A stretch of DNA of 33,409 nucleotides from Mucilaginibacter arboris (GCF_009754915.1 NZ_WPIK01000024.1:1-33409); one strand, 5' to 3'. Positions 7,708 to 17,196 are shown, numbered from the stretch's first letter. Translations and numbers: made by a program. Notes: generated by a model not told the origin, from the letters alone.

Positions 7708-9222
7708 CTAAAATTTAGGCTTTATAGGATCAACCGGATCCAAAATAACACTTTTATTTTGCAATACAGAATTCTTTTTGCTGTAAGTAAAGTAAATAAT
7801 TAACCCAATAAACAGCCATACAAACAACCTTAGCCAATTGGTCCAGCCCAATCCAAATATCATTGCCCCGCAAACTACAATACCTAAGATAGGCACAAAA
7901 GGGACCCAAGGCGTTTTAAATTCGCGTTTAAGTTCAGGATCTGTTTTACGCAATACAATTACGGCAACACATACTAATATAAAAGCAAATAAAGTCCCGA
8001 TGCTGGTCATGTCGCCAACAATATCTCCCGGAACAAAAGCTGCAAATAAACCTACCAGTATCAAAATAAACCAGCTTGCTTTGTAAGGAGTTTTGTATTT
8101 AGGGTGTATTTCGCTAAAAACTTTTGGCAACAAGCCATCGCGGCTCATAGAATAAAATACACGCGACTGGCCTAAAAGCATGACCAGAATTACCGAAGAA
8201 AAACCAGCCAAAATAGCAACTGTTACTAATTTGCCTAACCAGCCATAGCCAATCATATACTTGTGGATAGCAAAAACAACAGAAGCTTCTTTACCTGTGG
8301 TACGAAAGTCTTCGGTAGTAGCAATTCCGGTTAAAACATGTGCAAAAAGAATATAAAGAATAGTACAAATTGCCAGTGAACCTAAAATACCGATAGGCAT
8401 ATCCCTTTTGGGGTTTTTTGCTTCCTGAGCTGTTGTACTTACTGCATCAAAACCAATAAATGCAAAGAACACAACACCTGCGGCACCGAGTATGCCCATA
8501 ATTCCTCCAAAATTATGTGAAATCCCTTCGTGGTCAACATAAGTAGTGGGTGCCGGGATATAAGGGGTATGATTTTCTGGTTTAATAAATTGCCATCCTA
8601 AAATAATAATCAGAACAACGATGGTAACTTTGGTAATTACGATAATGCCATTTACCAGGGCAGATTCCTGCGTTCCTTTAATCAGCAGCATGGTTAAAAT
8701 AATCACGATTGCTAATGCGGGAAGGTTAATTAAACCATGTGCAGTTCCGTCAACCGAAGTTTGAAAAGGCGAGTGGCACCATTCATAAGGTATTGCTTTC
8801 AACCCAAATACATTTATCAGTAAATTGTTCAGGTATTCACTCCAGGCTATACCAACAGTTGCAGCGCCCACTGCATATTCCAATATCAAATCCCATCCGA
8901 TTATCCAGGCCATCAATTCGCCCATAGTAGCATAAGTGTAAGTATAAGCACTACCGGCAATAGGAATAGATGAAGAAAGTTCCGCATAACAAAGCCCGGC
9001 CAGCGCACAGCCTATTGCGGCAACAATAAAACCAAAAGTTACAGATGGGCCGGCATATTCTGCGGCTGCTGCGGCAGTACGCACAAACAAACCTGCACCG
9101 ATAATAGCACCAATTCCTAAGGCGATTAAAGAACCTGCAGTAAGCGTACGTTTTAAGCTTTTTTCAGACTCTGCTGATTCTGCCATTAGTGTACTTATGG
9201 GCTTTTTTAAAAATAAACTCAT
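7708..9222 (-). CDS. APC-family amino-acid permease (cationic amino-acid transporter type)
   Basis: 504 residues with about twelve membrane helices. The first helix has the APC signature GIGAIIGAGLF, an unwound substrate-binding segment. The following AGLCYAELSSSIPIAGSAYTY is the conserved stretch seen in cationic amino-acid transporters such as YfnA/CAT-type proteins. The likely function is uptake of amino acids across the inner membrane, with basic amino acids a reasonable but unproven guess. The gene is monocistronic by layout: a terminator follows it and hppA upstream has its own terminator. A TACGTTTG box lies about 40 bp upstream of the ATG. Confidence 0.93.
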   Translation of the reverse strand: MSLFLKKPISTLMAESAESEKSLKRTLTAGSLIALGIGAIIGAGLFVRTAAAAAEYAGPSVTFGFIVAAIGCALAGLCYAELSSSIPIAGSAYTYTYATMGELMAWIIGWDLILEYAVGAATVGIAWSEYLNNLLINVFGLKAIPYEWCHSPFQTSVDGTAHGLINLPALAIVIILTMLLIKGTQESALVNGIIVITKVTIVVLIIILGWQFIKPENHTPYIPAPTTYVDHEGISHNFGGIMGILGAAGVVFFAFIGFDAVSTTAQEAKNPKRDMPIGILGSLAICTILYILFAHVLTGIATTEDFRTTGKEASVVFAIHKYMIGYGWLGKLVTVAILAGFSSVILVMLLGQSRVFYSMSRDGLLPKVFSEIHPKYKTPYKASWFILILVGLFAAFVPGDIVGDMTSIGTLFAFILVCVAVIVLRKTDPELKREFKTPWVPFVPILGIVVCGAMIFGLGWTNWLRLFVWLFIGLIIYFTYSKKNSVLQNKSVILDPVDPIKPKF

Positions 9223-9262
9223 GTAGTTTTTCTGATTAGTTGTTTCAATTTATCTGCAATTT

Positions 9263-9270
9263 CAAACGTA
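9263..9270 (-). promoter_or_regulatory. Candidate -7 box for the permease
   Basis: On the minus strand the octamer reads TACGTTTG, matching TAnnTTTG. I see no convincing -33 TTTG at the usual distance. Confidence 0.35.
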
Positions 9271-9284
9271 ATTAAATTAATTGA

Positions 9285-9321
9285 TAAAAAAGAAAGGGAT
9301 TCCATGTAAGAAATCCCTTTC
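9285..9321 (-). terminator. Intrinsic terminator of hppA
   Basis: GAAAGGGATT at 9292-9301 pairs with AATCCCTTTC at 9312-9321. Read on the minus strand, the stem is followed by a T-run interrupted once. It lies about 30 bp beyond the hppA stop codon. Confidence 0.8.
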
Positions 9322-9352
9322 TGGTAACAATTATATTGATTATCAGTATTTT

Positions 9353-11548
9353 TTATTTAACAAATGCTGTTTTTACTGCCTCAATTTTAATTTCTTTATT
9401 AATTTGATGCTTAATTTTAGTGATGCCATTGTTTTCTACATGAATATGAGGGGCAATAATTAAAGAAACAATGGACATTAGTTTGATTAATATATTCATT
9501 GAAGGGCCCGAAGTATCTTTAAAAGGATCGCCAACGGTATCACCGGTAACTGAAGCTTTGTGCGGTTCGGATTTTTTGTAGTAAACCTCTCCGTTAATTT
9601 CTACACCTTTTTCAAATGATTTTTTAGCATTGTCCCAGGCACCGCCCGCGTTAGATTGAAAAATGCCCATTAAAACTCCGGAAACGGTTACGCCGGCAAG
9701 CAATCCGCCTAAAACTTCTGGCCCCAAAGTAAAACCAACGATAATCGGTGTAATTAAGGCAATTAAACCAGGCGCTACCATTTCGCGTAAAGAAGCTTGT
9801 GTTGAAATAGCAACGCATTTTTCGTATTCCGGCTTGGCTTTATATTCCATAATTCCGGGGATTTCCCGAAACTGACGCCTAACTTCCTGTACCATGGCCA
9901 TAGCGGCGCGGCCGACAGCAGAAATACAAAGCGAAGAAAAAATAAAAGGGATCATGCCGCCAATAAATAATCCGGCCAAAACATCTGCCTTATAAATATC
10001 AATATGATCTATCCCGGCAACGCCAACAAAGGCAGCAAACAAAGCCAGTGAAGTTAAAGCGGCAGAAGCAATGGCAAATCCTTTTCCGGTTGCAGCCGTA
10101 GTATTACCAACCGCATCTAAAATATCTGTCCGGTGGCGCACTTCTTCCGGCAACTGGCTCATTTCGGCAATTCCTCCGGCATTATCTGCAATGGGGCCAA
10201 ATGCATCAATGGCTAACTGCATGGCCGTTGTTGACATCATTCCGGCAGCAGCAATAGCAACGCCATATAATCCCGCAAAATGAAAAGAACCATAAATCCC
10301 GGCTGCTAAAACAAGTATCGGCAATACCGTTGATTCCATGCCGATAGCTAAACCGGCAATAATATTGGTAGCATGGCCGGTAGAGGATTGTTTAATAATA
10401 CTCATCACCGGCCGTTTGCCCATTGCCGTATAGTATTCTGTGATGATAGACATTAAAGCGCCAACTACCAGGCCAACGGCAATCGATAAAAATACATCTG
10501 TTTTGGTAAAAGTTATGCCACGAATAGTCATGGTAGCAGGAAGCAGCCACTTTACGGCAAAAAAAGTTGCAATCGCCGTTAAAACAATCGACATCCAATT
10601 CCCTAAGTTTAAAGCATTTTGCACGCTATCAGTATCCTTTTTTATGCCGACAAAAGAAGCACCGACAATAGAAAATATCAACCCTAAACCGGCAATTAGC
10701 ATAGGTAACAGGATAGGGGCAATACCACCAAACTGGTCGTCCGATTTAATTTCCTGTCCTAAAACCATTGTTGCCAGCATAGTAGCCACATAAGAACCAA
10801 ATAAATCTGCCCCCATTCCTGCTACGTCGCCAACGTTATCGCCAACATTGTCCGCAATAGTAGCAGGGTTTCGCACATCATCTTCCGGTATTCCTGCCTC
10901 AACTTTACCAACTAAATCAGCGCCAACATCAGCGGCTTTGGTATAAATTCCACCGCCAACACGGGCAAACAAAGCGATCGATTCGGCGCCTAAAGAAAAT
11001 CCGGCCAAAACTTCCAATGCTTTTTTCATGTCTTTACCATTTAAACTTCCGCCGGTATTAACTACATAAACCTGGTAAAAAACAATAAACAATGAACCCA
11101 GCCCGATAATGGCCAAACCGGCAACGCCTAATCCCATCACCGTTCCACCTGTAAAAGAAACTTTTAATGCTTGTGCAAGGCTTGTTTTTGCAGCATGCGT
11201 GGTCCGGACGTTTGCTTTTGTGGCAACACGCATCCCAAGGTATCCTGCAAATGCAGAAAATAAAGCGCCTATTAAAAACGAAATAGCAATAACCGGGCTT
11301 GAAGTTTCTACCGTAGTGCCAGAATAAGCTAACAAAATCATGGCGAGTGCCACAAAATAAGCGAGAATACGCCATTCTGCACGTAAAAAAGCCATTGCCC
11401 CATCTGCAATGTAACCTGCCAGTTCGGTCATTTTTGCATCCCCGGCCGTTTGTTTGGTAACCCAGGCAGATTTTGCAGCCATAAATAAAAGCCCGACCAC
11501 GCCAAACAACGGGATCAGGAAGACTAAATTTTTGTTTAGAAATTCCAT
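9353..11548 (-). CDS. hppA: K+-dependent membrane pyrophosphatase, probably H+-pumping
   Basis: 731 residues, about sixteen membrane helices. It couples hydrolysis of pyrophosphate to ion pumping across the inner membrane. The substrate site is intact: [11 protein letters not shown] (207-217) and [19 protein letters not shown] (227-245). The K+-dependence position reads [10 protein letters not shown], with Ala where K+-independent enzymes have Lys. The helix-6 glutamate of Na+-pumps is missing (GADLFGSY, Gly251), but an extra acidic residue appears one helix earlier (LGAESIALF, Glu189). From what I recall of the family, that relocation marks the Flavobacterium-type H+ pumps. It recycles the pyrophosphate made by biosynthetic reactions and supports the proton gradient. 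The gene stands alone between its terminator and a divergent permease. Confidence 0.96.
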   Translation of the reverse strand: MEFLNKNLVFLIPLFGVVGLLFMAAKSAWVTKQTAGDAKMTELAGYIADGAMAFLRAEWRILAYFVALAMILLAYSGTTVETSSPVIAISFLIGALFSAFAGYLGMRVATKANVRTTHAAKTSLAQALKVSFTGGTVMGLGVAGLAIIGLGSLFIVFYQVYVVNTGGSLNGKDMKKALEVLAGFSLGAESIALFARVGGGIYTKAADVGADLVGKVEAGIPEDDVRNPATIADNVGDNVGDVAGMGADLFGSYVATMLATMVLGQEIKSDDQFGGIAPILLPMLIAGLGLIFSIVGASFVGIKKDTDSVQNALNLGNWMSIVLTAIATFFAVKWLLPATMTIRGITFTKTDVFLSIAVGLVVGALMSIITEYYTAMGKRPVMSIIKQSSTGHATNIIAGLAIGMESTVLPILVLAAGIYGSFHFAGLYGVAIAAAGMMSTTAMQLAIDAFGPIADNAGGIAEMSQLPEEVRHRTDILDAVGNTTAATGKGFAIASAALTSLALFAAFVGVAGIDHIDIYKADVLAGLFIGGMIPFIFSSLCISAVGRAAMAMVQEVRRQFREIPGIMEYKAKPEYEKCVAISTQASLREMVAPGLIALITPIIVGFTLGPEVLGGLLAGVTVSGVLMGIFQSNAGGAWDNAKKSFEKGVEINGEVYYKKSEPHKASVTGDTVGDPFKDTSGPSMNILIKLMSIVSLIIAPHIHVENNGITKIKHQINKEIKIEAVKTAFVK

Positions 11549-11645
11549 AAATAGATTAGTAAATGGTTATAATGATTGGTAGGGAAAGCTAAGGATTGTA
11601 AAATGGATTGGCAATAGCCTATTAAAAATTATTTTCAACAGCCTG

Positions 11646-11653
11646 TATCTTCA
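11646..11653 (+). promoter_or_regulatory. Candidate -7 box for the APC permease
   Basis: TATCTTCA, preceded by G as in the similar boxes upstream of guaA and the helicase-like gene. It is 46 bp upstream of the ATG. Confidence 0.25.
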
Positions 11654-11698
11654 AAATATAGTTTTTTTAAATAGCTTAGGAAAAATTAGTTTTAGCCG

Positions 11699-13123
11699 AT
11701 GGAGAATAAAATAGAAGATCAGGAAATGAAACGGGAACTCGGACTATTGGACTCAACTATGCTGGTAGTTGGTTCGATGATTGGTTCCGGGATTTTTATT
11801 GTTAGTGCCGATATTACCCGAAGTGTGGGCAGTGCAGGCTGGGTTATCCTGATCTGGGTAATCAGCGGTTTAATTACTTTAACAGCTGCCTTAAGTTATG
11901 GCGAACTTTCGGCCATGTTTCCAAAAGCCGGAGGCCAATACGTTTATCTCCGCGAAGCTTATAATAAATTTGTGGCTTTCCTGTTTGGCTGGTCAACTTT
12001 TACCGTGATACAAACCGGTACCATTGCAGCAGTCGGCGTTGCTTTTGCTAAGTTTTCGGCTTATATCTTTCCTGCTGTTGGGCCTGATCATATTTTATTT
12101 ACGTTAGAAAGTTTTCAGTTTAATGCCGCACAACTGCTTTCTGTAGTGATGGTTATCCTGCTAACCTGGATAAACAGCAGAGGTGTAAAAAATGGTAAGA
12201 TCATCCAAACGTTGTTTACCATCACTAAAATACTTTCCCTTTTTGGGTTGATTATTTTTGGTTTGACAACTGCTTTTCGCTCAGAAATATGGCAATCCAA
12301 CTGGGCCGAACCCTGGAAGATGGTGCAATGGAAAGCCGGTTCCAACACCGCAATTGCCATTGGCGGAAGTGCTTTATTTGCAGGCATTATTTCATCAATG
12401 GTTGGTTCTTTGTTTTCCAGTGATGCCTGGAACAATGTAACCTTTATCGCTGGAGAAATACGGAACCCAAAACGAAATATTGGTTTAAGCTTATTTTTAG
12501 GAACGTTGATTGTTACCGTAATTTACATTCTGGCCAACGTGATGTACACAGCAGTTTTGCCGATGGTAGAAATTGCACATGCGCCCGCAGATCGTGTTGC
12601 TGTTGCCGCTTCGCAATACATTTTCGGAACTTCCGGAACGATTATTATAGCCGTAATGATCATGATCTCTACTTTTGGCTGTAATAATGGATTGATATTA
12701 GCTGGCGCGAGAGTTTACTATACCATGGCGCAGGATGGGCTTTTCTTTAAACAAGCTGCACATTTAAACAAGTTTGAAGTACCGGGCTGGGGCTTATGGG
12801 CACAATGTATCTGGACTTGTATGCTTTGTTTATCAGGCACTTATGGCGCGCTACTGGATTATGTTGTTTTCGTAGTGCTAATTTTTTATATCCTTACCAT
12901 CGGCGGTATTTTTATCCTCCGCAAAAAACGGCCGGATGCAGAGCGCCCTTATAAAGCTTTTTTATACCCGGTTTTACCTGCTTTATATATTGTTGCGGCT
13001 GCTGTAATTTGCATCGGTTTGCTCATTTATAAAACGGATACTGCCGGCTACGGATTGCTCATCGTGCTGCTTGGTATCCCTGTTTATTTTATTTCTCAAC
13101 GCAACCTAAAAAATGCCCGATAA
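11699..13123 (+). CDS. APC-family amino-acid permease (LAT-like)
   Basis: 474 residues and about twelve membrane helices. The first helix carries VVGSMIGSGIFIVS, the APC substrate-binding signature, followed by ALSYGELSAMFPKAGGQYVYLREAYN, typical of the L-type/LAT branch rather than the cationic branch of the neighbouring permease at 7708. It probably moves neutral amino acids across the inner membrane; the substrate is not determinable. The start at 11699 fits the family N-terminus (LGLLDSTMLVVG). Its last 11 bases overlap the next gene, and its TAA stop is the first three bases of a repeat core, so translation of the peptidase gene is probably coupled. Confidence 0.93.
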   Translation: MENKIEDQEMKRELGLLDSTMLVVGSMIGSGIFIVSADITRSVGSAGWVILIWVISGLITLTAALSYGELSAMFPKAGGQYVYLREAYNKFVAFLFGWSTFTVIQTGTIAAVGVAFAKFSAYIFPAVGPDHILFTLESFQFNAAQLLSVVMVILLTWINSRGVKNGKIIQTLFTITKILSLFGLIIFGLTTAFRSEIWQSNWAEPWKMVQWKAGSNTAIAIGGSALFAGIISSMVGSLFSSDAWNNVTFIAGEIRNPKRNIGLSLFLGTLIVTVIYILANVMYTAVLPMVEIAHAPADRVAVAASQYIFGTSGTIIIAVMIMISTFGCNNGLILAGARVYYTMAQDGLFFKQAAHLNKFEVPGWGLWAQCIWTCMLCLSGTYGALLDYVVFVVLIFYILTIGGIFILRKKRPDAERPYKAFLYPVLPALYIVAAAVICIGLLIYKTDTAGYGLLIVLLGIPVYFISQRNLKNAR

Positions 13124-13142
13124 AAGAAGCATACTGTTTTTA
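13107..13142. repeat. Two fused short-repeat cores at a gene junction
   Basis: TAAAAGAAGCAT at 13121-13132 and ATACTGTTTTTA at 13131-13142 overlap by two bases in outward-facing orientation. The first supplies the permease stop codon. Together they encode KRSILFL in the signal peptide of the next gene. Confidence 0.75.
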
Positions 13143-14528
13143 GCACTGTTTTTTCTTACTGTTAATGCCCGCTCACAAAGCCTGGATCAAAAATTACAAA
13201 CTGCTTTTACCCTTTTAGAGCAGGATGCGCAATGTAAATATGCTTCCGTTTCCTTAACCGTTCTGGATGCAAAAACCGGCGAAACTGTTTTTACCGCTCA
13301 TCCCAATATGGGTTTAGCTACGGCTTCAACCTTAAAAACAATCACTGCTATTACGGCTTTTAATTTGTTGGGAAAGGATTTTCAATACCAAACTACTTTA
13401 GGTTATAACGGAATAATTTCTGCAGATGGAACTTTAAAAGGAAATCTAATCATAAAAGGCGGCGGCGACCCAACGTTAGGAAGCTGGCGTTACGAATCGT
13501 CCAAAGAAAACACCGTTTTAAAGATTTGGGTCGAAGCTATCCGCAAAGCAGGGATCAAAAAAATAGAAGGCCGGATTATTGGTGATGATACTGTTTTTGG
13601 CAACCAAAAAATTCCTGATGGTTGGAACTGGCAGGTTTTGGGCAATTATTATGGTGCCGGGACTTCGGGCTTGTGCTGGCGCGAAAACCAGTTTGATATT
13701 AAATTACAACAAAGTGGAACAGGGAATAAAGTAAAGTTGATAAAAACAATTCCGGTGATGCCGTATGTACAGTTCAACAACGAATTGCTTACTGGCGCAG
13801 CAGGTTCCGGCGATCAGGCTTACGCATTTTTACCCGTTAAAAACAGCATGTTCTTTTTAAGCGGGACTTATGCCGAAGATCTCAGCAAACGAAGTATTTC
13901 TGCTGCTTTGCCCGATCCGGCTTTTGATGCCGCTTACCGTTTAACCGATACCTTAAACCGTTTAGGAATTGTGCTGGAAGGAACAACAGCATCCACCGAA
14001 ACATTATTATCGGTACAAGAGCAAACGCCGCAAGCTACACAAATTTTGGTGAATATTGCTTCGCCAAAACTAAGCGGGATTATATTTTGGATGAATAAAA
14101 AAAGCATCAACTTATATGCCGAGCAATTGCTGAAAACGTTTGCTTGGAAAGCCGGAAAATCTGTTACAACAGATAACGGCGTCCAGGTTTTGCAGGGTTT
14201 CTGGAAAGCAAAAGGCATAGGCCCAAATGCTTTAAACATTTTTGATGGCAGCGGGCTTTCTCCCGGCGACCGTGTTACTACTTCTGCCTTGGCAACTATT
14301 CTTTCATCTGCCAAAAAAGAAACATGGTTTTCGGATTTTTTAAAAAGCCTGCCAGTTATTAACGATATGACGATGAAAAGCGGCAGCATCAGCAATGTGC
14401 AGGCTTATGCCGGTTATCAAACTAAAAACGGAAGAGAGCTTTGCTTTTCCATCATTGTAAATAATTACAACGGAAGTTCATTAGGTATTAAAACTAAAAT
14501 GTTTAGGGTTTTGGATGAGTTGAAGTGA
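13113..14528 (+). CDS. dacB: D-alanyl-D-alanine carboxypeptidase/endopeptidase (PBP4, family S13)
   Basis: 471 residues, exported by the signal peptide MPDKRSILFLALFFLTVNARS. It trims or cleaves peptide cross-links of peptidoglycan in the periplasm. All three penicillin-binding motifs are visible: SxxK at Ser72-Lys75 (ASTLKT), SxN at Ser331-Asn333 (KKSINLY) and KSG at 422-424 (MKSGSIS). The insertion between the first and second motifs, about 250 residues, is usual for the S13 family. The ATG lies inside the end of the upstream permease gene. A match to the dispersed repeat also occurs in frame at 13838-13849 (PVKNSMF). Confidence 0.95.
   Translation: MPDKRSILFLALFFLTVNARSQSLDQKLQTAFTLLEQDAQCKYASVSLTVLDAKTGETVFTAHPNMGLATASTLKTITAITAFNLLGKDFQYQTTLGYNGIISADGTLKGNLIIKGGGDPTLGSWRYESSKENTVLKIWVEAIRKAGIKKIEGRIIGDDTVFGNQKIPDGWNWQVLGNYYGAGTSGLCWRENQFDIKLQQSGTGNKVKLIKTIPVMPYVQFNNELLTGAAGSGDQAYAFLPVKNSMFFLSGTYAEDLSKRSISAALPDPAFDAAYRLTDTLNRLGIVLEGTTASTETLLSVQEQTPQATQILVNIASPKLSGIIFWMNKKSINLYAEQLLKTFAWKAGKSVTTDNGVQVLQGFWKAKGIGPNALNIFDGSGLSPGDRVTTSALATILSSAKKETWFSDFLKSLPVINDMTMKSGSISNVQAYAGYQTKNGRELCFSIIVNNYNGSSLGIKTKMFRVLDELK
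13830..13849 (-). repeat. In-frame repeat-like match within dacB
   Basis: Exact core TAAAAACAGCAT preceded by a T5 tract and ACCCGT, the full intergenic architecture. It encodes part of FLPVKNSM, which looks like ordinary family sequence, so chance is possible. Confidence 0.35.
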
Positions 14529-14530
14529 TT

Positions 14531-14612
14531 TTCATTTCGGCCAACGGGAGAAATATTCTTTCAATAAAATGGAATTGATTGGTTGAAGATTATTTCTCCT
14601 ATGAAATGACAA
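14531..14612. repeat. REP-like hairpin at convergent junction
   Basis: CATTTCGGCC and GGGAGAAATATTCTTTCAA on the left face TTGAAGATTATTTCTCC and ATGAAATGACA on the right. It is a degenerate relative of the elements at 5781 and 22802, between the convergent dacB and lepB genes. A second AATGACAAGGGATGCT follows and runs into the lepB stop. Confidence 0.8.
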
Positions 14613-14632
14613 AAAGGGAATGACAAGGGATG

Positions 14633-15724
14633 CTACTCAATCGCCTTCAAAATCCTGTTCCATCTAATTTTATTCAAACCAGAAGCTGCGCTGTCCACAC
14701 TAAACCAGGTGATCATTCCTTTACCAATAATATGGTCTTCCGGAACGTATCCCCAAAAACGGGAATCCAAAGAATTGTGCCGGTTATCGCCCATCATCCA
14801 GTAATAATTGAGTTTAAAAGTATAATGGTCTGCCTTTTTTTGGTTGATAAAAACAGCATTGCCTTTTACCTCAACCTGGTTGTTTTCATAAAACGCTATC
14901 GCCCTTTTGTATAGAACCATTGTCGAATCGTTCAAAGGAATTGTCATTCCTTTTTTAGGCAAAACAAGCGGGCCGAAATTATCTTCGTTCCATTTAAAAT
15001 GTTCGTTGTGCGGAAATATTTGCGGATCGTATTTACCTTTCAGTTCAACAATAGGTTTAATAGAAATGATGTTAGAATAGCTTTTTAAAACAGCAAGATT
15101 TTCTGTCGGAACAATCATTTCAAAGGTATTTTCTGCTAATTGCTGCCTTATTTCGATATGCAAATCCTGAAATACTTTCGGGTTCATTTCCCGTCCGTCG
15201 GTTTTTACTTCGTACGAAGTTTGTGCTTCTGCTGCGTTACTGTTTGCTTTTCCGTTGATAAAAACCTGTCCGTTTACAATAGTTAAAACATCGCCAGGCG
15301 TTGCCTGGCAGCGTTTAATCAATAATGTGCGTACATCAACCGGTTTATTTACTTCTTCAGGTTTATTAAAAACCACCACATCGCCTTTTTTTACTTCGGA
15401 TAAACCTGGCAAACGAAAATAAGGCAGCTTAATGCCGTCCCAATAAGTCTTAATACTATCCTGCGTAACAGTATATTCTAAAAAAGGAATGGCAATTGGT
15501 GTAAAAGGCATCCGCGGGCCATAACTGATCTTGCTGACAAACAAATAATCTCCGGTTAATAAAGAACGTTCCATAGAACCGGAAGGAATGGCATAAGCCG
15601 AAAATAACAAGCCGCGGATAATGGTTGAGGCAACCACAGCAAATAAAACAGCATCGAGCCATTCGCGCGCTTTGCTTTTTTTAGGCTGGTTTTCTTGTTC
15701 CTTTTTTCCGGATTTCCACTTCAT
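14633..15724 (-). CDS. lepB: Signal peptidase I
   Basis: About 363 residues from the ATG at 15724. It cleaves signal peptides from exported proteins at the outer face of the inner membrane. A lysine-rich cytoplasmic start (MKWKSGKK) leads to one membrane segment, then the catalytic serine in IPSGSME (Ser50) and the general-base lysine in LIKRCQATPGD (Lys137). The C-terminal box GDNRHNSLDSRFWGYV is complete. The long insert between Lys137 and that box is usual in Bacteroidota. The open frame continues upstream to 15832, but those codons derive from leader and repeat sequence (MTDASFIG), so 15724 is the better start. An in-frame repeat-like match lies at 14835-14859. Confidence 0.95.
   Translation of the reverse strand: MKWKSGKKEQENQPKKSKAREWLDAVLFAVVASTIIRGLLFSAYAIPSGSMERSLLTGDYLFVSKISYGPRMPFTPIAIPFLEYTVTQDSIKTYWDGIKLPYFRLPGLSEVKKGDVVVFNKPEEVNKPVDVRTLLIKRCQATPGDVLTIVNGQVFINGKANSNAAEAQTSYEVKTDGREMNPKVFQDLHIEIRQQLAENTFEMIVPTENLAVLKSYSNIISIKPIVELKGKYDPQIFPHNEHFKWNEDNFGPLVLPKKGMTIPLNDSTMVLYKRAIAFYENNQVEVKGNAVFINQKKADHYTFKLNYYWMMGDNRHNSLDSRFWGYVPEDHIIGKGMITWFSVDSAASGLNKIRWNRILKAIE
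14835..14859 (-). repeat. In-frame repeat-like match within lepB
   Basis: Exact core TAAAAACAGCAT at 14848-14859 preceded by a T7 tract and GGTTGA. On the coding strand it gives NAVFINQK, plausible protease sequence, so chance or ancient insertion are both possible. Confidence 0.35.
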
Positions 15725-15804
15725 AAATTTGTTTTTTAGGTTGATGATGAAAAGGTTTCTGTTAAGATTACTTTTTAAAACATTTGTTACGAACGATGCA
15801 GAAA

Positions 15805-15825
15805 AACATCCGATAAAAGAAGCAT
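15805..15825 (-). repeat. Short dispersed repeat upstream of lepB
   Basis: Exact core TAAAAGAAGCAT at 15814-15825 preceded by ATCCGA. It lies between the divergent lepB and DUF2945 genes, about 90 bp from the lepB ATG. Confidence 0.7.
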
Positions 15826-15880
15826 CAGTCAAACTTTTTTTCAGGTTTAATCCTTAATCCAAACATCAAATCCGATCAAC

Positions 15881-16096
15881 ATGAAAAAAGGAGAAACAGT
15901 ACATTGGAATTATGGCAAGGGAGAAGGCGAAGGTAAAGTTAAAGAGGTTTTCACCAAACCTGTAGAAAAAAAGATTAAAGGCACTACGGTTAAGCGCAAG
16001 GGCAGTAAAGAAGAACCAGCCGTTTTAATCAAACAGGAAAACGGCAACGAGGTGCTAAAATCGGAAAGTGAACTAAAAAAAGGGAAGAAGGATTAG
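15881..16096 (+). CDS. HVA1/DUF2945 TUDOR-like small protein
   Basis: A 71-residue, lysine-rich cytoplasmic protein. The pattern VHWNYGKGEGEGKVKEVF, then KKIKGTTVKRKGSKEEPAVLIKQENGNEVLKSESEL, matches what I know of the hypervirulence-associated HVA1 (DUF2945) TUDOR-like family almost end to end. The domain is a small beta-barrel; its biochemical role is unknown, though TUDOR-like folds often bind proteins or nucleic acids. It stands alone, divergent from lepB and convergent with the Gly-rich secreted protein. The ATG at 15881 gives the standard family N-terminus. Confidence 0.88.
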   Translation: MKKGETVHWNYGKGEGEGKVKEVFTKPVEKKIKGTTVKRKGSKEEPAVLIKQENGNEVLKSESELKKGKKD

Positions 16097-16141
16097 AAAG
16101 GAAGCTATCAACAATAAACTATCAACAATAAACTATCTATG

Positions 16142-16166
16142 ATGCTTCTTTTATCACCTAAAAATA
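16142..16166 (+). repeat. Short dispersed repeat at a convergent junction
   Basis: Exact core ATGCTTCTTTTA followed by TCAC and CTAAAAAT. It abuts the terminator stem that serves the secreted protein gene. Confidence 0.75.
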
Positions 16167-16204
16167 AAAAACCCGGTTGCTAATTGCAAACCGGGTTTTG
16201 TTTT
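16165..16204. terminator. Bidirectional intrinsic terminator
   Basis: AAAACCCGGTT pairs with AACCGGGTTTT around a short loop (TGCTAATTGC, partly palindromic). T-runs flank it on both strands, fitting its place between convergent genes. Confidence 0.85.
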
Positions 16205-16218
16205 ATTGAAATTGTAGA

Positions 16219-17196
16219 TTATGGATTGGAAACTGCACCTGATCCATCTTCTGTTGGGGGAACGCCTACCACTTTAAAAATCCGGCTGTTTCCAGAATTA
16301 TCTTCCTGGTAATACACACCATCAGGAGAAACAAAAAGCTTTTCGCCATTAATTCTTACAGCACGGCTATCTGGCGGGATAGAATTTACCACATCGCCAA
16401 CCCGCGGCAAACTAACCGGATTTTGATTGTTATCGGTATTGTTATTATAGTTGTTATTATTATTATTGTTGTTGTAAGCATGCTGTTGCTCTTGCTGCTG
16501 GTCTTCAGGTTGTTGTACGCCACTATCGGTATTTAAAACACCATCTTTTCCAGCCACTCGATATACTTTTTTGCCGTCTTCGTTTATAACAGGCTGATAG
16601 TAAATACCGTCTTTTTCAAAATATTGCTGTCCGTCAATCACAATTTCCTGTGCACCTCTTGGTAAACGCGGTACTTCGGCACCAACTGGCGGGGCTACAA
16701 CCTGGTAGCCATCATTATAGGGTTGATAAAACAAGCCTTCGTTGTAATAATAAGGGTAACCACCAAAATAAAACGGATAATAACCGAACGGCAGAATGTT
16801 TAAGTAGAAACCAATGTGCGGATAATAGCTGCGGTAATAAGCGCCGTAACCAACACCGTAATACGGGCGGCCATAATATCCGCCACGGTAGCCATAACTT
16901 CCTCTTATACTTACACCACCATGGATTCCAACGTAAGCTCTTCCGGGTGCAAAGTGCGGGCCAACAGCAACACGGTTGCCTCCGCCAAAACCACCACGAG
17001 GCGCAGCACTAATCCTGGCACCGCCGCCAAAACCACCATGAGGCGCAGCGCTGATCCTGCCACCGCCACTTCTGCCACCACCACCAAAACCTCTGCCACC
17101 TCGTTGTGCTTCGGCAGTAGAAAAGGAAGCTAAAATAACTAAACTTGCTACCAGCAGTTGCTTTGCAAATTTAAGTGCAGGATTTATCTTTTTCAC
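16219..17196 (-). CDS. Secreted Gly/Asn-rich protein, DUF6515-like
   Basis: 325 residues with a signal peptide ending around ASFSTAEAQ. The N-terminal third is a Gly/Arg-rich low-complexity region with repeated ISAAPRGGFGGG units, followed by a Tyr/Gly-rich stretch. Two copies of a module of about 45 residues follow (LPRGAQEIVIDGQQYFEKDG and IPPDSRAVRINGEKLFVSPDG), separated by a Gln- and Asn-rich linker made of AAC/AAT codons. The modules resemble the DUF6515 family, whose function is unknown; a cell-surface or matrix role is a guess. The start is a GTG at 17196 (MKKINPALKFAKQ), the only choice that yields a proper signal peptide. Confidence 0.82.
   Translation of the reverse strand: MKKINPALKFAKQLLVASLVILASFSTAEAQRGGRGFGGGGRSGGGRISAAPHGGFGGGARISAAPRGGFGGGNRVAVGPHFAPGRAYVGIHGGVSIRGSYGYRGGYYGRPYYGVGYGAYYRSYYPHIGFYLNILPFGYYPFYFGGYPYYYNEGLFYQPYNDGYQVVAPPVGAEVPRLPRGAQEIVIDGQQYFEKDGIYYQPVINEDGKKVYRVAGKDGVLNTDSGVQQPEDQQQEQQHAYNNNNNNNNYNNNTDNNQNPVSLPRVGDVVNSIPPDSRAVRINGEKLFVSPDGVYYQEDNSGNSRIFKVVGVPPTEDGSGAVSNP

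Noticed and set aside
10440-10793. 117-codon frame antisense to hppA
   Set aside because: The minus-strand pyrophosphatase is complete and strongly conserved here, so the plus-strand frame is a shadow.
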